A DNA stretch of 64,000 bases from Bdellovibrionales bacterium Ga0074139 (GTDB lineage Bacteria > Bdellovibrionota > Bdellovibrionia > Bdellovibrionales > Bdellovibrionaceae). The position numbers were made by a program, and so were the translations under genes. Below the pieces are notes generated by a model. It was not told where the DNA came from and made no database searches. It worked only from the letters and a program-made list of their open reading frames with translations. Below, in pieces: positions 24,558-32,961 of this stretch. The stretch's first letter is position 1. Every line of letters begins with the position of its first letter. Location: assembly GCA_001464795.1 (NCBI GenBank), contig LNEB01000012.1, forward strand, positions 186,001-250,000, written 5' to 3'.

Positions 24558-26039
24558 TTACACTTTGCGTAGTTCCGGAAATCGGATCTTAAAGACGCTA
24601 GAAGCCCCATGGGGTGTCTCTTGCCCGTGGGCTACAAGGACTGCACCTACACCTGTAGGCAAAGTCTTCAGCAAGTCAGGAGACGCTCTAAACTGGTGGG
24701 CATCCCGAGTGGTTCCTTCACCGACGATTTCAGCCGAATCAATTTCTTTAGCGTTCGTGATCCTTTGGGTTGTTTTCTGAATTTCTTTGGTTCCAAAGCA
24801 GCGCGAAAAAAATTCTGCCGAATCTGGATCGTTAATGCGCAAAACAATTTTTGTAGCTGCGTTGTCCGTGATTCGATTTAAGAACCCCTGTGATACCTCC
24901 ATAACATCTCCGATACTTTGATGCGAAAAATGCAATGCAAATTTCGCAGAACGAGCTTTTGAAATAAGATCCGCAAATTCAGGACAGGCAAAAGTCGCAA
25001 ACTCGTCAAGATAGACTGGAACGAGTTCTCTTGGTTTAGCCTGTCCTCGTTCCCTATGCGCCGTTCCGGCCAAAAAATTTAAATGGTTAATAATAAGTTT
25101 TCCAACAATCCCGACAATTTGTGGTGACATCAAGCTCTGCAATCTAAAATAGATCACTTTGCCCTCGGTAGCAGTTCCAAGATCAATACTCGGTTTTTCA
25201 TTAGGTGAGAGAATTTGGCTGAGATGTCCTAACGACAGTGATTTGACCTGATCTCTAAGGCCAGATAGATCTTGATAATCTTTAATTGCCAATGCCTGAG
25301 GAAAGTCTTTGCTATTCACAAATGATGAATATGATTCTGGGGTTTCTAAGATTTTTGAAATTTGTGCGAGATTCGGATTTTTTTCATTCAGATCAAAATA
25401 ATTCTGAAAGATTCTTTGAAGCGACGAGAGCGCTTTTGATTTGTAATACTCTTCACTCCAAGTCAAAGATGAAAAAAGTCTCTGCGCCGATTCCAGTGCA
25501 GATCCGGCAGCAAGTGGGTCATAAGCTTCAGATCCTGAATCCGTCAGATCAAAAACATGAAGTCTATCGTTTGGCACCCAAGTCTGAAGAGCTTCTAAAA
25601 ACGAATTATCACCTTTGGCGTCTAAAATAATGCTACCCAAACCTCGGGCAACATCTTGTCGTAGAAAATTGAGAATGACACTTTCCGTTTTTCCAGATCC
25701 AGTCGCTCCAAGGATGTGTACGTGACGAGTTCGAATCGAATCTGGCAAATAAATCATTTCATCAAGTTCCGTATCTAGTCCCATTTGGACAGCGTCTTGA
25801 GAAACACTTCTCAAGCTTAGTGGGACTTCTTGAACTCGCTCGATACGCTTTAAATCTTCTTTTCCCCATGCAGAAAAGTATCGAACCACAAGAAGTAAAC
25901 CTAATACTAAAAAACCAGACAGAACCAAGACGAACATAACCAAATCAATGCCGCGAAGTTCAGAAATAGTTTTATAGACCCACAGTCCGACAAGTCCAAA
26001 TGGAAGAAGCAACAAAGTAGAATAGTTTTGATCTTTCAT
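24558..26039 (-). CDS. VirD4/TraG-type coupling ATPase, element A
   Basis: The 493-residue product has two N-terminal membrane helices (LLLLPFGLVGLWVY; VMFVLVLSGFLVLGLLLVV). Walker A is GATGSGKTE (111-119), followed by SIILDAKGD and Walker B VYLDEFATF (Asp345-Glu346); a downstream HFSHQSIGDV segment is typical of the TraD/TraG/VirD4 group. It would bring the relaxase-DNA complex to the channel at the inner membrane. In element B the same position is taken by an FtsK/SpoIIIE-type ATPase (53080). The start directly follows the VirB10 stop with a one-base overlap. Confidence 0.92.
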   Translation of the reverse strand: MKDQNYSTLLLLPFGLVGLWVYKTISELRGIDLVMFVLVLSGFLVLGLLLVVRYFSAWGKEDLKRIERVQEVPLSLRSVSQDAVQMGLDTELDEMIYLPDSIRTRHVHILGATGSGKTESVILNFLRQDVARGLGSIILDAKGDNSFLEALQTWVPNDRLHVFDLTDSGSEAYDPLAAGSALESAQRLFSSLTWSEEYYKSKALSSLQRIFQNYFDLNEKNPNLAQISKILETPESYSSFVNSKDFPQALAIKDYQDLSGLRDQVKSLSLGHLSQILSPNEKPSIDLGTATEGKVIYFRLQSLMSPQIVGIVGKLIINHLNFLAGTAHRERGQAKPRELVPVYLDEFATFACPEFADLISKARSAKFALHFSHQSIGDVMEVSQGFLNRITDNAATKIVLRINDPDSAEFFSRCFGTKEIQKTTQRITNAKEIDSAEIVGEGTTRDAHQFRASPDLLKTLPTGVGAVLVAHGQETPHGASSVFKIRFPELRKV

Positions 26040-26863
26040 TATCTTTGTCCTGGAAAAAAATCAGTGAGTTCAACGAAAAATTCGGTCATTGGATTTAAAG
26101 ATAATACCTGGGCGCGATTGTGTGCCACACTGGCATCCGATTGCAGTTCTTGCATCAATCCAGCAGCAACAGCTCGAGCCACTAATGTTTTGAAGTCGCC
26201 ACTATCAGCACCTCCATCAACTATATTTGGATTGTTAGCCGCAGATCTAATTGCTGCTCTGGCAAACATTCCTTCCTTTTTGGTTCCGATAACACCGTAA
26301 GTTCCATCTAAGCTGAGTGCTCGAGCTGAAATTGGTACGGCCATATCTGACTTTTTGGGATGTCTGACAAATTTGAAATTCATGGTGATTCGTCCAGTTC
26401 CACTTTCAGGGCTGGCATCGCCAATAATAGTTGCGCCAACAAACTCACGACCAAGTCCGGTATTAACAACCTGGACGTGAACTGGAGCATTCGAAAATGT
26501 TTCAACAACATTCATTAGGCGAACTTTTACAAGTGTTCCTGGTGACTTTCTTGGAAAATTGTAATTTGATTTCCCGCCCGTAGAGCCACCATGCTGAACA
26601 AAGTGAATAATCTGAGATTGTTTTTGAATCCTATCACCGTTGTCTTCAATTCGTTTTCTGGCCATCGGCTTAGAAGGAGCATTTAGCGAGTTCTCTACAA
26701 TTTTGAAGAAAACAATGGCGCACACAGGGATAAGAAAAAAAACGGCAATATCCTTTGCCAAAAGTCCAATTTGAAAACGAGGTGTTCCCCCAGGATAATC
26801 TTCTTCAAACCAACGCTTAAATAATTTTTCTTTCTGTTTTTGAAAAGCTTGAGAAGAACTCAT
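26039..26863 (-). CDS. VirB10/TrbI/TraB-like channel protein, element A
   Basis: The 274-residue product has a short cytoplasmic N-terminus, one membrane helix (AVFFLIPVCAIVFFKIV), a Pro/Ser-rich linker and a periplasmic region. The latter contains PGTLVKVRLMNVVETFSNAP and GREFVGATIIGDASPESGTGRI, the start and middle of a VirB10/TrbI beta-barrel domain, including the P.GT...V.L pattern. It is shorter than typical VirB10 (380-480). VirB10 spans both membranes and senses coupling-protein ATP use. It overlaps VirD4 and VirB9 genes on either side. Counterpart in element B: 54509. Confidence 0.8.
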   Translation of the reverse strand: MSSSQAFQKQKEKLFKRWFEEDYPGGTPRFQIGLLAKDIAVFFLIPVCAIVFFKIVENSLNAPSKPMARKRIEDNGDRIQKQSQIIHFVQHGGSTGGKSNYNFPRKSPGTLVKVRLMNVVETFSNAPVHVQVVNTGLGREFVGATIIGDASPESGTGRITMNFKFVRHPKKSDMAVPISARALSLDGTYGVIGTKKEGMFARAAIRSAANNPNIVDGGADSGDFKTLVARAVAAGLMQELQSDASVAHNRAQVLSLNPMTEFFVELTDFFPGQR

Positions 26864-27558
26864 TATCGACCTGCCTTCAATTTTTCAACAAAAGGTTTAG
26901 ATTCCGTTTTAGTGGGAACAACTACACTCACTTCTTTTAGGTCGGCGGGGACATTTGGTTTTGCGAATATCAATCGAGCTTTGATTTGTGAATCACGCTG
27001 GGCCTCGCGTCTTTCTGACCAAAGCTTTGTTGGAGAAATCATTCTTTCTTTGTATTTTAGTCGAATCAAATCCCAATTCGGTGAAACCTTATTTGTGGAA
27101 TCAGCAGAAACTACAAAATCGACAGTCAGATAGTCCTTCTTGCCATCGTATTGAGAAGAAACAATCTTGATGCCCTTTACGAACTTTCGAGGTTCGCGAT
27201 TCTGAATTGGCGGCGCAGCTTTAGTCGTTACTGAGTCATTAACTGGTGCAGATTCAAATTTTTTGTAAAAAGTCGGATCAGCTTCTTCTGAAGCTGTCAG
27301 GATAAAGAGTTTTGTTGCCTTTTCCTTGAAGTAGACAAACAAATTTGTCGTGGCGTAAGCCGTTAGGGGCTTTATCACGACTGATTTACCTAATCGCTCG
27401 ACCAAAAACAGATTCTGATCTCCTAAAACGACTTGGGTTGGACTCTCTTCGAATTCTAGAATTGAACTAAATCCCTCTTTTAAAAATACAGGAAAAGTTG
27501 TCGGAGCTGAATTTGTCGCAAATGTCATTTGCGAAAACAAGATAACTATCCATTTCAT
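26863..27558 (-). CDS. VirB9/TraK-like secretin-ring protein, element A
   Basis: From the ATG at 27558 (AAGGAAAA upstream) the product has 231 residues with a signal peptide (MKWIVILFSQMTFATNS). The N-terminal domain reads TQVVLGDQNLFLVERLGKSV, then TTNLFVYFKEKATKLFIL, which aligns with the product at 55393 in element B (NVVLGGQKQFGIEYIK; NTNLFVYLLGRRCGFRLI). A C-terminal domain with GKKDYLTVDFVVSAD follows here but is missing in element B. VirB9/TraK-type proteins form the outer-membrane core with VirB10. A longer frame overlaps the VirB6 gene and lacks a ribosome site. Confidence 0.72.
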   Translation of the reverse strand: MKWIVILFSQMTFATNSAPTTFPVFLKEGFSSILEFEESPTQVVLGDQNLFLVERLGKSVVIKPLTAYATTNLFVYFKEKATKLFILTASEEADPTFYKKFESAPVNDSVTTKAAPPIQNREPRKFVKGIKIVSSQYDGKKDYLTVDFVVSADSTNKVSPNWDLIRLKYKERMISPTKLWSERREAQRDSQIKARLIFAKPNVPADLKEVSVVVPTKTESKPFVEKLKAGR

Positions 27559-27589
27559 AAATTTTCCTTTGTTAAAAGTTTCCAACAAC

Positions 27590-28486
27590 CTAGTACCTAA
27601 CCGCATTTCGAGCCGCCTCTTTGCCAGCCTTGTATTTGGCATAAGCACCAGATGCCTTTGATACAGTTTTTGAAGTAGCTGACATGGCAAGACCTTTTGG
27701 ATTTGTCATTGCAACAGCTTTTAGGGCTCCGTTTTTAATAGTGTCACCAACGCTGAGGCTAACCCCTTCGGCTAATTGAGAAACAATAAAGGGTGAAAAT
27801 AGAAGCGCTATCGAAATTATTAAGTTTAAAGTAACTATCGTTACTAGATTACCCTCGACCGAGTAGGACGCAGCGAAGGGAAGTGCTTTTAAAAAAGCTG
27901 ATAGCACAGACCAAACCACGGGCCAGCAGGCCACTTGAAACATCGACTTAAAAAGTCCTTTTGTAATTCCACTCGATGCTTCAAATAAAGTTCCTAATAT
28001 TAAAAATGGTCCTAACGCGACCAATAGAAACCAATAAAAATGTTGGAATGCTAAAAGAAAGAATCTCGCCACAATCAGTATTACAAAACTTATGATGACA
28101 AGTGATCCGACCAGTAAATCACTCCCTAAATTCAATAGTCCTTGTAAATCGAATGAATAGGCTTCAGCTCTCTTGGATGCAGCATCTAAAACCATGTCGA
28201 TCCCAGTCATGTCATCAATGGATCTGGCCACTTCAACACCCAAAATCTGACTGAATTCTGCAATGGTGGGAAAGGAAACTAACAACAGGGCCACCAAAAT
28301 AAGCCGTTTTAATCTAACAAGAACTGCTCCGCTGAGTCCAAGATCTGAAGTATATCCCAATGCCACCGAAACCAAAAAAAGAGGTAGCAGCATTTGCCAG
28401 CTTAAATGACTGGTGTGTTCGTAAATCTGTCTCGCGATGGGCAGTAGCTTTTCGTACTCTTCAATCGCTGGAATTGAATAGCTCAT
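27590..28486 (-). CDS. VirB6/TrbL-like polytopic channel protein, element A
   Basis: The 298-residue product has at least five hydrophobic segments, including LPLFLVSVALGYTSDLGLSG, LILVALLLVSFPTI, SLVIISFVILIVARFFLLAF, FYWFLLVALGPFLILGTLF and IISIALLFSPFIVSQLAEG. The motif VACWPVVWSVLSA is shared with the product at 56333 in element B (VACWKIVWSVIAT). VirB6/TrbL proteins form part of the inner-membrane channel. Its start overlaps the VirB5 gene by 4 bases. Confidence 0.82.
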   Translation of the reverse strand: MSYSIPAIEEYEKLLPIARQIYEHTSHLSWQMLLPLFLVSVALGYTSDLGLSGAVLVRLKRLILVALLLVSFPTIAEFSQILGVEVARSIDDMTGIDMVLDAASKRAEAYSFDLQGLLNLGSDLLVGSLVIISFVILIVARFFLLAFQHFYWFLLVALGPFLILGTLFEASSGITKGLFKSMFQVACWPVVWSVLSAFLKALPFAASYSVEGNLVTIVTLNLIISIALLFSPFIVSQLAEGVSLSVGDTIKNGALKAVAMTNPKGLAMSATSKTVSKASGAYAKYKAGKEAARNAVRY

Positions 28487-29157
28487 CGAACTGTTCCTTT
28501 TCTTAAAACGACATCTGAAAACTGCGAATCTTTCTGACTTAGGTTGACCGAAAACGACTTAAAGGATGATCCACGTGTAACTACAGACCGAGTCTCACGT
28601 TCGTTCCCCTCAGCAAGCATTTGTGCGAGTAAACTTGTAATATGACTTTGAATAACCTGGGATTGGGATTCTAGTGCGATCAATGTTCCCACACCAGACG
28701 CTGTCAATTTCTGTGCAACCCCTGGCGAGGCATCGGCACCTCGACGTTCCATTTCTTTACCAGATTTAAAGGTTGTAGCTGTTTCTGGCCCGACACGAGC
28801 AACTAAATTCATTGCTTTGGCGAGTTCACTTTCGATTTGGTCATATTTTTCGGAACGATACTCTTTTGGCATTGTGTGATATACAATTCTCAACCGATTC
28901 ACAGCTTCACGAGGGTCTTTCCACTTATCCCACTCAGAAGGCTGAACAACCTCTGCAATTGTTCTTATACGATCAATGCGATCTTTGATCCCGCGCATTT
29001 CATCGTTCATAAGTTCACTTTGTCGTTGCAGCTCATACATTGTGTGCAGAGTGTTCGTTACGATTTGGGCCAGTAATGGAAGATCACCACCAAATAAGTC
29101 AGCCTTAGCTGAAAATGGCAATAAACTAAAAGAGCAAATCAAAAATAAATTTTTCAC
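28483..29157 (-). CDS. VirB5/TrbJ-like pilus-tip protein, element A
   Basis: The 224-residue product has a signal peptide (MKNLFLICSFSLLPFSAKA) followed by DLFGGDLPLLAQIVTNTLHT and a long helical body (ELQRQSELMNDEMRGIKDRI). The DLFGGD start, helical body and SPGVAQKLTASGVGTLIALESQS segment are shared with the product at 57265 in element B (SPGGAQKLTAQTLGVMLQVMNQS). The type fits TrbJ/VirB5, a minor pilin. It lies directly after virB4 in both elements. Confidence 0.8.
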   Translation of the reverse strand: MKNLFLICSFSLLPFSAKADLFGGDLPLLAQIVTNTLHTMYELQRQSELMNDEMRGIKDRIDRIRTIAEVVQPSEWDKWKDPREAVNRLRIVYHTMPKEYRSEKYDQIESELAKAMNLVARVGPETATTFKSGKEMERRGADASPGVAQKLTASGVGTLIALESQSQVIQSHITSLLAQMLAEGNERETRSVVTRGSSFKSFSVNLSQKDSQFSDVVLRKGTVR

Positions 29158-31217
29158 GCCGTTTCCTTTCTGATTGATATGTTTTCTGTGTTTGCAAGCT
29201 TGTAAAACTCAGGAGTTGGATAAAGTCGAAAAATTTGACTCATCGTAGGGCTCAGCGCAAAAAACTCTGAGTAAAGTGGCTTTTTAGAAGTCACTGACAA
29301 AGCCCTAGAAATATCTGAATCAGGTAAATCAAAGGTTTGCTTTAAGAACTCAGCGGCTGCTCCATTTTGCAAAAATATTTTTGTAAAGCTGTTTGTAAAG
29401 ATCATCTTTGCAAAAGCTTCGTCGCCGTAGTCAGCTAAGTTTTGTGTGATTGATACAATCCCAGCTTTGTATTTTCTAAGCGTTCGATACATCTCTTCCA
29501 AAAAACTTTTACTTTGAGCGAAGAATCTCCAAACTTCGTCAAAGACGATTAAAGTTCTTGGATAAGTACCCTTGAGTAAATCCCCCCATAGCAACTCGGA
29601 TAATAGTAATATTGTTGTTCTTTGTAGGACTGGGTCCGAATCCAATTCCTTGAAGTCAAATGCAGTCACTTGTGCACCAATGACTGACTGCAAGTCTTCA
29701 CGGATGGGCACTTGGTCCAGCTTTAAATGGGGCTTCAACCAATGGGCTACGTCTTGATAAAACCTCTCGGGCTTTTCACTCGCAAGCCGAATGAGTTCGC
29801 CAAGCTTCAGCTCTGTGCCTTCGACATGGCGAAGAAGATCGTCGATGGCCACTCTATGCGAATGAGTAATATGACTTCCAGATCCGCACAAGGTTTCAAT
29901 AAAGGTTCTGTAAAAACCCGAACCATTCACTGGCCGTAAACGGAGAAAGCTAGCAAGCAGACCATGAGCCTCTTCAACAGTTAAGAGCTGGCTTTTACCT
30001 CCGTTAGTTTCAATAATCCTTCGATAAGATCCACCAATATCAAAAATGCAGAGACGTGTTTTAGGCTCATCTTTTAGCATCGATGAAAGAATCGCATTCA
30101 TCAAAAAGCTCTTCCCAGAACCTGAGGCTCCACAAATGAACGAATTAAAATTCAAGTTCTCTTTTGAGAACAAATTCAAATGCGAAACCTCGTTACTTCG
30201 GGATTTTAAAGCTAAATGTGATTCATCATTTGATCTGGAATAGTCGTGAATTAAGGGAAGGATATGGGCTAGATTCTCTGAAAGGATCGGAAGTTTTCTG
30301 ATTCCTAGAATCTTACCCCCAGGAAGATGGCTTGCCATAACTGGTAAAGATCCTAATCCTTCAGGATACAGTCCGGCATTACCAATACCAGAAACAACTC
30401 TTTCAAAATCATTAGCTTGATCTAAGGTTTCTTGGTCAGAACCTGATACAGTCAAACCAACTGAAATTTCGAAAAGCGTTTCCTTATCGACAAGAATACG
30501 CTCAAGAGTTTCCTCCGAAGAACTCAAAACTGAATTCGATTCAATATTTTTAACTTCAAGTGAACTCGTCACCGATAAGGCATGACTGACCCTGCGTTTG
30601 GTTTCGAGCTGGTTTTTAATTTTCTTTCGATCTGGAATTTGAATCTTAATACTTAAAGTAAACGAAGCTTCACTTTCAAATACTGGCTGCAAACATCCTT
30701 TCCAAGTCACTTGAGGTAGCTCAGTCAAAGACAAAATCCTAACGACCTTGCCATTTGCTTTGATTGAATCTTTGTCCCAAACAATATCTGGCAATCCATT
30801 TTTTAAGATTGGCTCGCCAAAAATAGCAGAAAGATAGAGTTTCCAAGTACTTTCTGTAAGGGGCGTGGACACAATTTTTAATTCACTCAATACCGCTTGT
30901 AAGTGCGAATAGCTTTCTTCTTTTTTCACCTTCTCAAAAATTAAAATCTTGGACTTGAGACCAGAAATTTCATGTTCAATTGAATGGCGAAAGACTATGA
31001 TTTGCCCGTCAAAATAATTTGGCAGCCTAGATAGCAACTCGGATAATTTCTGAAAGAATCCATCGGCCAACGGACCTTCTAAGTTTTCTTCAAAGAGCCC
31101 CGTTGATAGAGGTTCCATTTCAAAAGCTTTGTAAATAGAACCTTCATTGGATTCGATAATTCCTTCAGAAATCCACTTTGATTGAATTATCGTCTTACTT
31201 AAAGAGTATTTTCTCAC
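29154..31217 (-). CDS. VirB4/TraC/TrbE-type secretion ATPase, element A
   Basis: The 687-residue product has a long N-terminal domain and a C-terminal AAA-type motor with Walker A GASGSGKSF (about 362-370) followed by MNAILSSML, CIFDIGGSYRRI, and Walker B TLIVFDEVWRFF (about 557). The segment IVSITQNLADY is typical of VirB4. It powers channel and pilus assembly at the inner membrane. Shorter than the element B copy (802) because the N-terminal domain is reduced. Overlaps virB5 and virB3 genes by 4 bases each. Confidence 0.93.
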   Translation of the reverse strand: MRKYSLSKTIIQSKWISEGIIESNEGSIYKAFEMEPLSTGLFEENLEGPLADGFFQKLSELLSRLPNYFDGQIIVFRHSIEHEISGLKSKILIFEKVKKEESYSHLQAVLSELKIVSTPLTESTWKLYLSAIFGEPILKNGLPDIVWDKDSIKANGKVVRILSLTELPQVTWKGCLQPVFESEASFTLSIKIQIPDRKKIKNQLETKRRVSHALSVTSSLEVKNIESNSVLSSSEETLERILVDKETLFEISVGLTVSGSDQETLDQANDFERVVSGIGNAGLYPEGLGSLPVMASHLPGGKILGIRKLPILSENLAHILPLIHDYSRSNDESHLALKSRSNEVSHLNLFSKENLNFNSFICGASGSGKSFLMNAILSSMLKDEPKTRLCIFDIGGSYRRIIETNGGKSQLLTVEEAHGLLASFLRLRPVNGSGFYRTFIETLCGSGSHITHSHRVAIDDLLRHVEGTELKLGELIRLASEKPERFYQDVAHWLKPHLKLDQVPIREDLQSVIGAQVTAFDFKELDSDPVLQRTTILLLSELLWGDLLKGTYPRTLIVFDEVWRFFAQSKSFLEEMYRTLRKYKAGIVSITQNLADYGDEAFAKMIFTNSFTKIFLQNGAAAEFLKQTFDLPDSDISRALSVTSKKPLYSEFFALSPTMSQIFRLYPTPEFYKLANTENISIRKETA

Positions 31218-31507
31218 TTTTTTACCTCAGTTAGTTTTCGATCTCTTCCAGCGTGTCCCAAATAAATGTGGGGCTCGATGACAAATCGAGCGAGCAGTTC
31301 TAGATGACCATTCTTCTGGCCGTGCGAAATGATCCTTAAAATTGCAAGCGCACCAAGACCAAGCCCCCACGAAATGAACAGCGGGGCTTGCAGGATATTC
31401 AAAAGAACATTTGATCCAGCCAAGATTGAAAATGCAGTCACAATGTGACTGACTTCAAATCCCCAAAGCTGGGATCGATTCATGTTGCTAGTAGGACAGT
31501 TCTTCAT
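31214..31507 (-). CDS. VirB3/TraL-like protein, element A
   Basis: The 97-residue product has two adjacent membrane segments (SHIVTAFSILAGSNVLLNIL; LFISWGLGLGALAILRIIS) followed by HGQKNGHLELLARFVIEPHI. This matches the plan of the element B product at 60350, where the tail is RGKPDNYLIHWLRFQIKPGV, a TraL-like ending. VirB3/TraL anchors VirB4 to the inner membrane. Gene order virB2-virB3-virB4 supports the call, and both junctions are overlapping. Confidence 0.75.
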   Translation of the reverse strand: MKNCPTSNMNRSQLWGFEVSHIVTAFSILAGSNVLLNILQAPLFISWGLGLGALAILRIISHGQKNGHLELLARFVIEPHIYLGHAGRDRKLTEVKK

Positions 31508-31776
31508 CGAACTGTCCTTTGAATTAGATCAACGATACTCTGTGCACCAAATAGAATGGTTGCCCCGGTCACCGCGTAGACCAGATGCTGTTTGGCATTT
31601 GGATTTCCAGTAAAAAAGCTGAATGCCGCGAAACCCAATCCTAAAACTGCAAAAATTGGCAGAATTGATCCGAGCAATACATTCTTTAGCCCCATTAAAG
31701 ATGATTCAACTGATGCTTGAGCGAATGGTGCGATTGCGAACAATGCGATAATTAAAAAGATTTGTTTTTTACTCAT
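31504..31776 (-). CDS. VirB2/TrbC-like pilin, element A
   Basis: From the ATG at 31776 the product has 90 residues with a signal peptide (MSKKQIFLIIALFAIAPFAQA) and then SVESSLMGLKNVLLGSILPI followed by two membrane helices. The mature start is nearly the same as in the product at 60720 (SVESSLMAVQSKLIGTILPL). These are the features of VirB2/TrbC pilins: signal peptide, short mature protein and two hydrophobic helices. An upstream extension of the frame lacks a ribosome site. Confidence 0.85.
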   Translation of the reverse strand: MSKKQIFLIIALFAIAPFAQASVESSLMGLKNVLLGSILPIFAVLGLGFAAFSFFTGNPNAKQHLVYAVTGATILFGAQSIVDLIQRTVR

Positions 31777-31978
31777 GGTTTTTCTCCTCGTTATTGTTTT
31801 GAAGCTGAATGACGTATCTTTGGCTTGGCAGCATATACAATTCAAAGCTCAGCGATCCGCCGGACTTTGAAGCCCATGCTCGGCCAACTCGGTTCCATGC
31901 CGTCTTTTTTTCGGGCGTACCGTTTTGTTTTGTTTCATACTCTTTTGCGACTAGGATATCGAAGAATCCCAAACTCAT
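31769..31978 (-). CDS. Small protein heading the transfer operon, element A
   Basis: The 69-residue product (MSLGFFDILVAKEYETKQNG and onward) contains WNRVGRAWASKSGGSLSFELYMLPSQRYVI. A comparable stretch occurs in the 114-residue product at 61018 in element B (LVGAAFKDEGLSYYKIRLMMFPGYTYYLV), at the same place just before the pilin gene. The pattern VG.A....G.L.....ML.P resembles DUF736-type proteins of other conjugative elements, but I would not assign that family firmly. It overlaps the pilin gene by 8 bases. Role unknown. Confidence 0.6.
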   Translation of the reverse strand: MSLGFFDILVAKEYETKQNGTPEKKTAWNRVGRAWASKSGGSLSFELYMLPSQRYVIQLQNNNEEKNHE

Positions 31979-32075
31979 AATTCCTCCTGAGCTAAAAATA
32001 GCTCTGCTAAATCGGGTTCATTTTTTAGTGAAAGCTTGCCTATGGACCACAAGTAAAAGTCGTAGCAATCGAGTC

Positions 32076-32282
32076 TCATGCATTAAGATCAGATCGAAAA
32101 TTGATCTGACCCAAATTTAATTTTGGTTTTGATCTTGGGTGCTCATAGGGAAATTCTAATTTATGCCAGGCCCGGTAGCGGTGATCAGAATCAGGCGAAT
32201 AACTGCATTCCCAGCAGTGAGAATGCGTCGATAGATGCTCTAGTGATGGCGAACCACACCGAGGACAATGACTGAAATACAT
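32076..32282 (-). CDS. Small zinc-ribbon protein, first gene of the element A operon
   Basis: The 68-residue product has a four-Cys zinc-ribbon pattern (Cys6, Cys9, Cys23, Cys26 in HCPRCG...HCWECS) and a short basic C-terminal part. AAGGAG lies 5 bases before the ATG. It is the first gene downstream of the regulatory region with the sigma-54-like promoter. It could regulate transcription or bind nucleic acid; nothing more specific is visible. No counterpart in element B was seen. Confidence 0.65.
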   Translation of the reverse strand: MYFSHCPRCGSPSLEHLSTHSHCWECSYSPDSDHRYRAWHKLEFPYEHPRSKPKLNLGQINFRSDLNA

Positions 32283-32314
32283 AACTACTCCTTTTGGCGC
32301 TGATCCATTCAGCG

Positions 32315-32506
32315 GTGAGACTCATGCGGTCTCGAGGAGATTAGATTGCAAGACAGTGCCAGTTTGTTTTTGATGATGGGAAAATATTAAGTAGTTAAAA
32401 TTTGATGGTATTTATAAAATTTGCTGAGTCTCAAGTGATTGATTTAGTCTCATGAGTATCAATTAAAGTCTCACGACAAGTTGCAGTGCTGAGATTCAAA
32501 TCTCAG
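32315..32506. promoter_or_regulatory. Cluster of GAGACT/AGTCTC operator-like sites
   Basis: A perfect palindrome CTGAGATT-ca-AATCTCAG lies at 32489-32506. Related single sites are at 32467 (AGTCTCA), 32446 (AGTCTCATGAG), 32425 (TGAGTCTCA) and 32315 (TGAGACTCA), and a weaker GGTCTCGAG at about 32329. The same architecture recurs at 41839-41856. Upstream placement relative to the sigma-54-like promoter fits enhancer sites for an NtrC-type protein; the site nearest the gene overlaps the leader. Confidence 0.6.
32347..32361 (-). promoter_or_regulatory. Near-consensus sigma-54 promoter of the element A operon
   Basis: On the minus strand TGGCAC (32361-32356) and TTGCA (32351-32347) match the -24 and -12 boxes exactly. 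The distance between the GG and GC pairs is 9 bases instead of the usual 10. It would start a transcript about 54 bases before the zinc-ribbon gene. An NtrC-type activator gene lies at 37554. Confidence 0.5.
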
Positions 32507-32528
32507 GGTAAATCGGCAGCAACTATTT

Positions 32529-32567
32529 GGATGAAAGCAGCAAAAAGGCAAAATGCTGCTTTCATCC
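32529..32567. terminator. Perfect 13-bp hairpin between element A operon control region and doxX
   Basis: GGATGAAAGCAGC (32529-32541) and its exact complement (32555-32567) flank a 13-base loop. It lies 10 bases beyond the stop of the DoxX gene, so it may end that minus-strand transcript and insulate the operon control region. There is no T-run. Confidence 0.5.
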
Positions 32568-32576
32568 ATAGAATTT

Positions 32577-32927
32577 CTATGTTTGTCGTTTTTGAAACGT
32601 ATGTATTCCATAACAGACTGCGGTTAGACCCAAACAGACTAGCGCGGGAACAGCACCAGCCAACCCATCTCCATGCCCTAAGTGTGATCCGATCGCGCCA
32701 CTAAATATTCCAAATAGCAGAAGTATTGATGTTGACCTGGTTTTTTCAGACCATAACCCTGCGGCGAAAGCTATTTCACCAAGTCCGAGTAGCCTAGTAA
32801 ACCACTCTGGATAGTGGAGGTTGCCCATATTCTGTAGCATTTGTTCTGCGCCGATAATTTTCATTCCACCAAAAAGAATAAGTGCTAAAGTTACAAGTGC
32901 AAAAGGTGCGTTTTTAAAGTATTTCAT
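32577..32927 (-). CDS. DoxX family membrane protein
   Basis: The 116-residue product has four hydrophobic helices and the DoxX pattern: LVTLALILFGGMKIIGAEQM, then FTRLLGLGEIAFAAGLW, STSILLLFGIFSGAI and VPALVCLGLTAVCYG. DoxX-type proteins are small integral membrane proteins often tied to redox stress. It lies 34 bases downstream of the SDR gene and is probably co-transcribed with it under the neighbouring Rrf2 regulator. Exact function unknown. Confidence 0.8.
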   Translation of the reverse strand: MKYFKNAPFALVTLALILFGGMKIIGAEQMLQNMGNLHYPEWFTRLLGLGEIAFAAGLWSEKTRSTSILLLFGIFSGAIGSHLGHGDGLAGAVPALVCLGLTAVCYGIHTFQKRQT

Positions 32928-32961
32928 TCTAATCCTCCATTAATATTAAAAAATTTAATCC

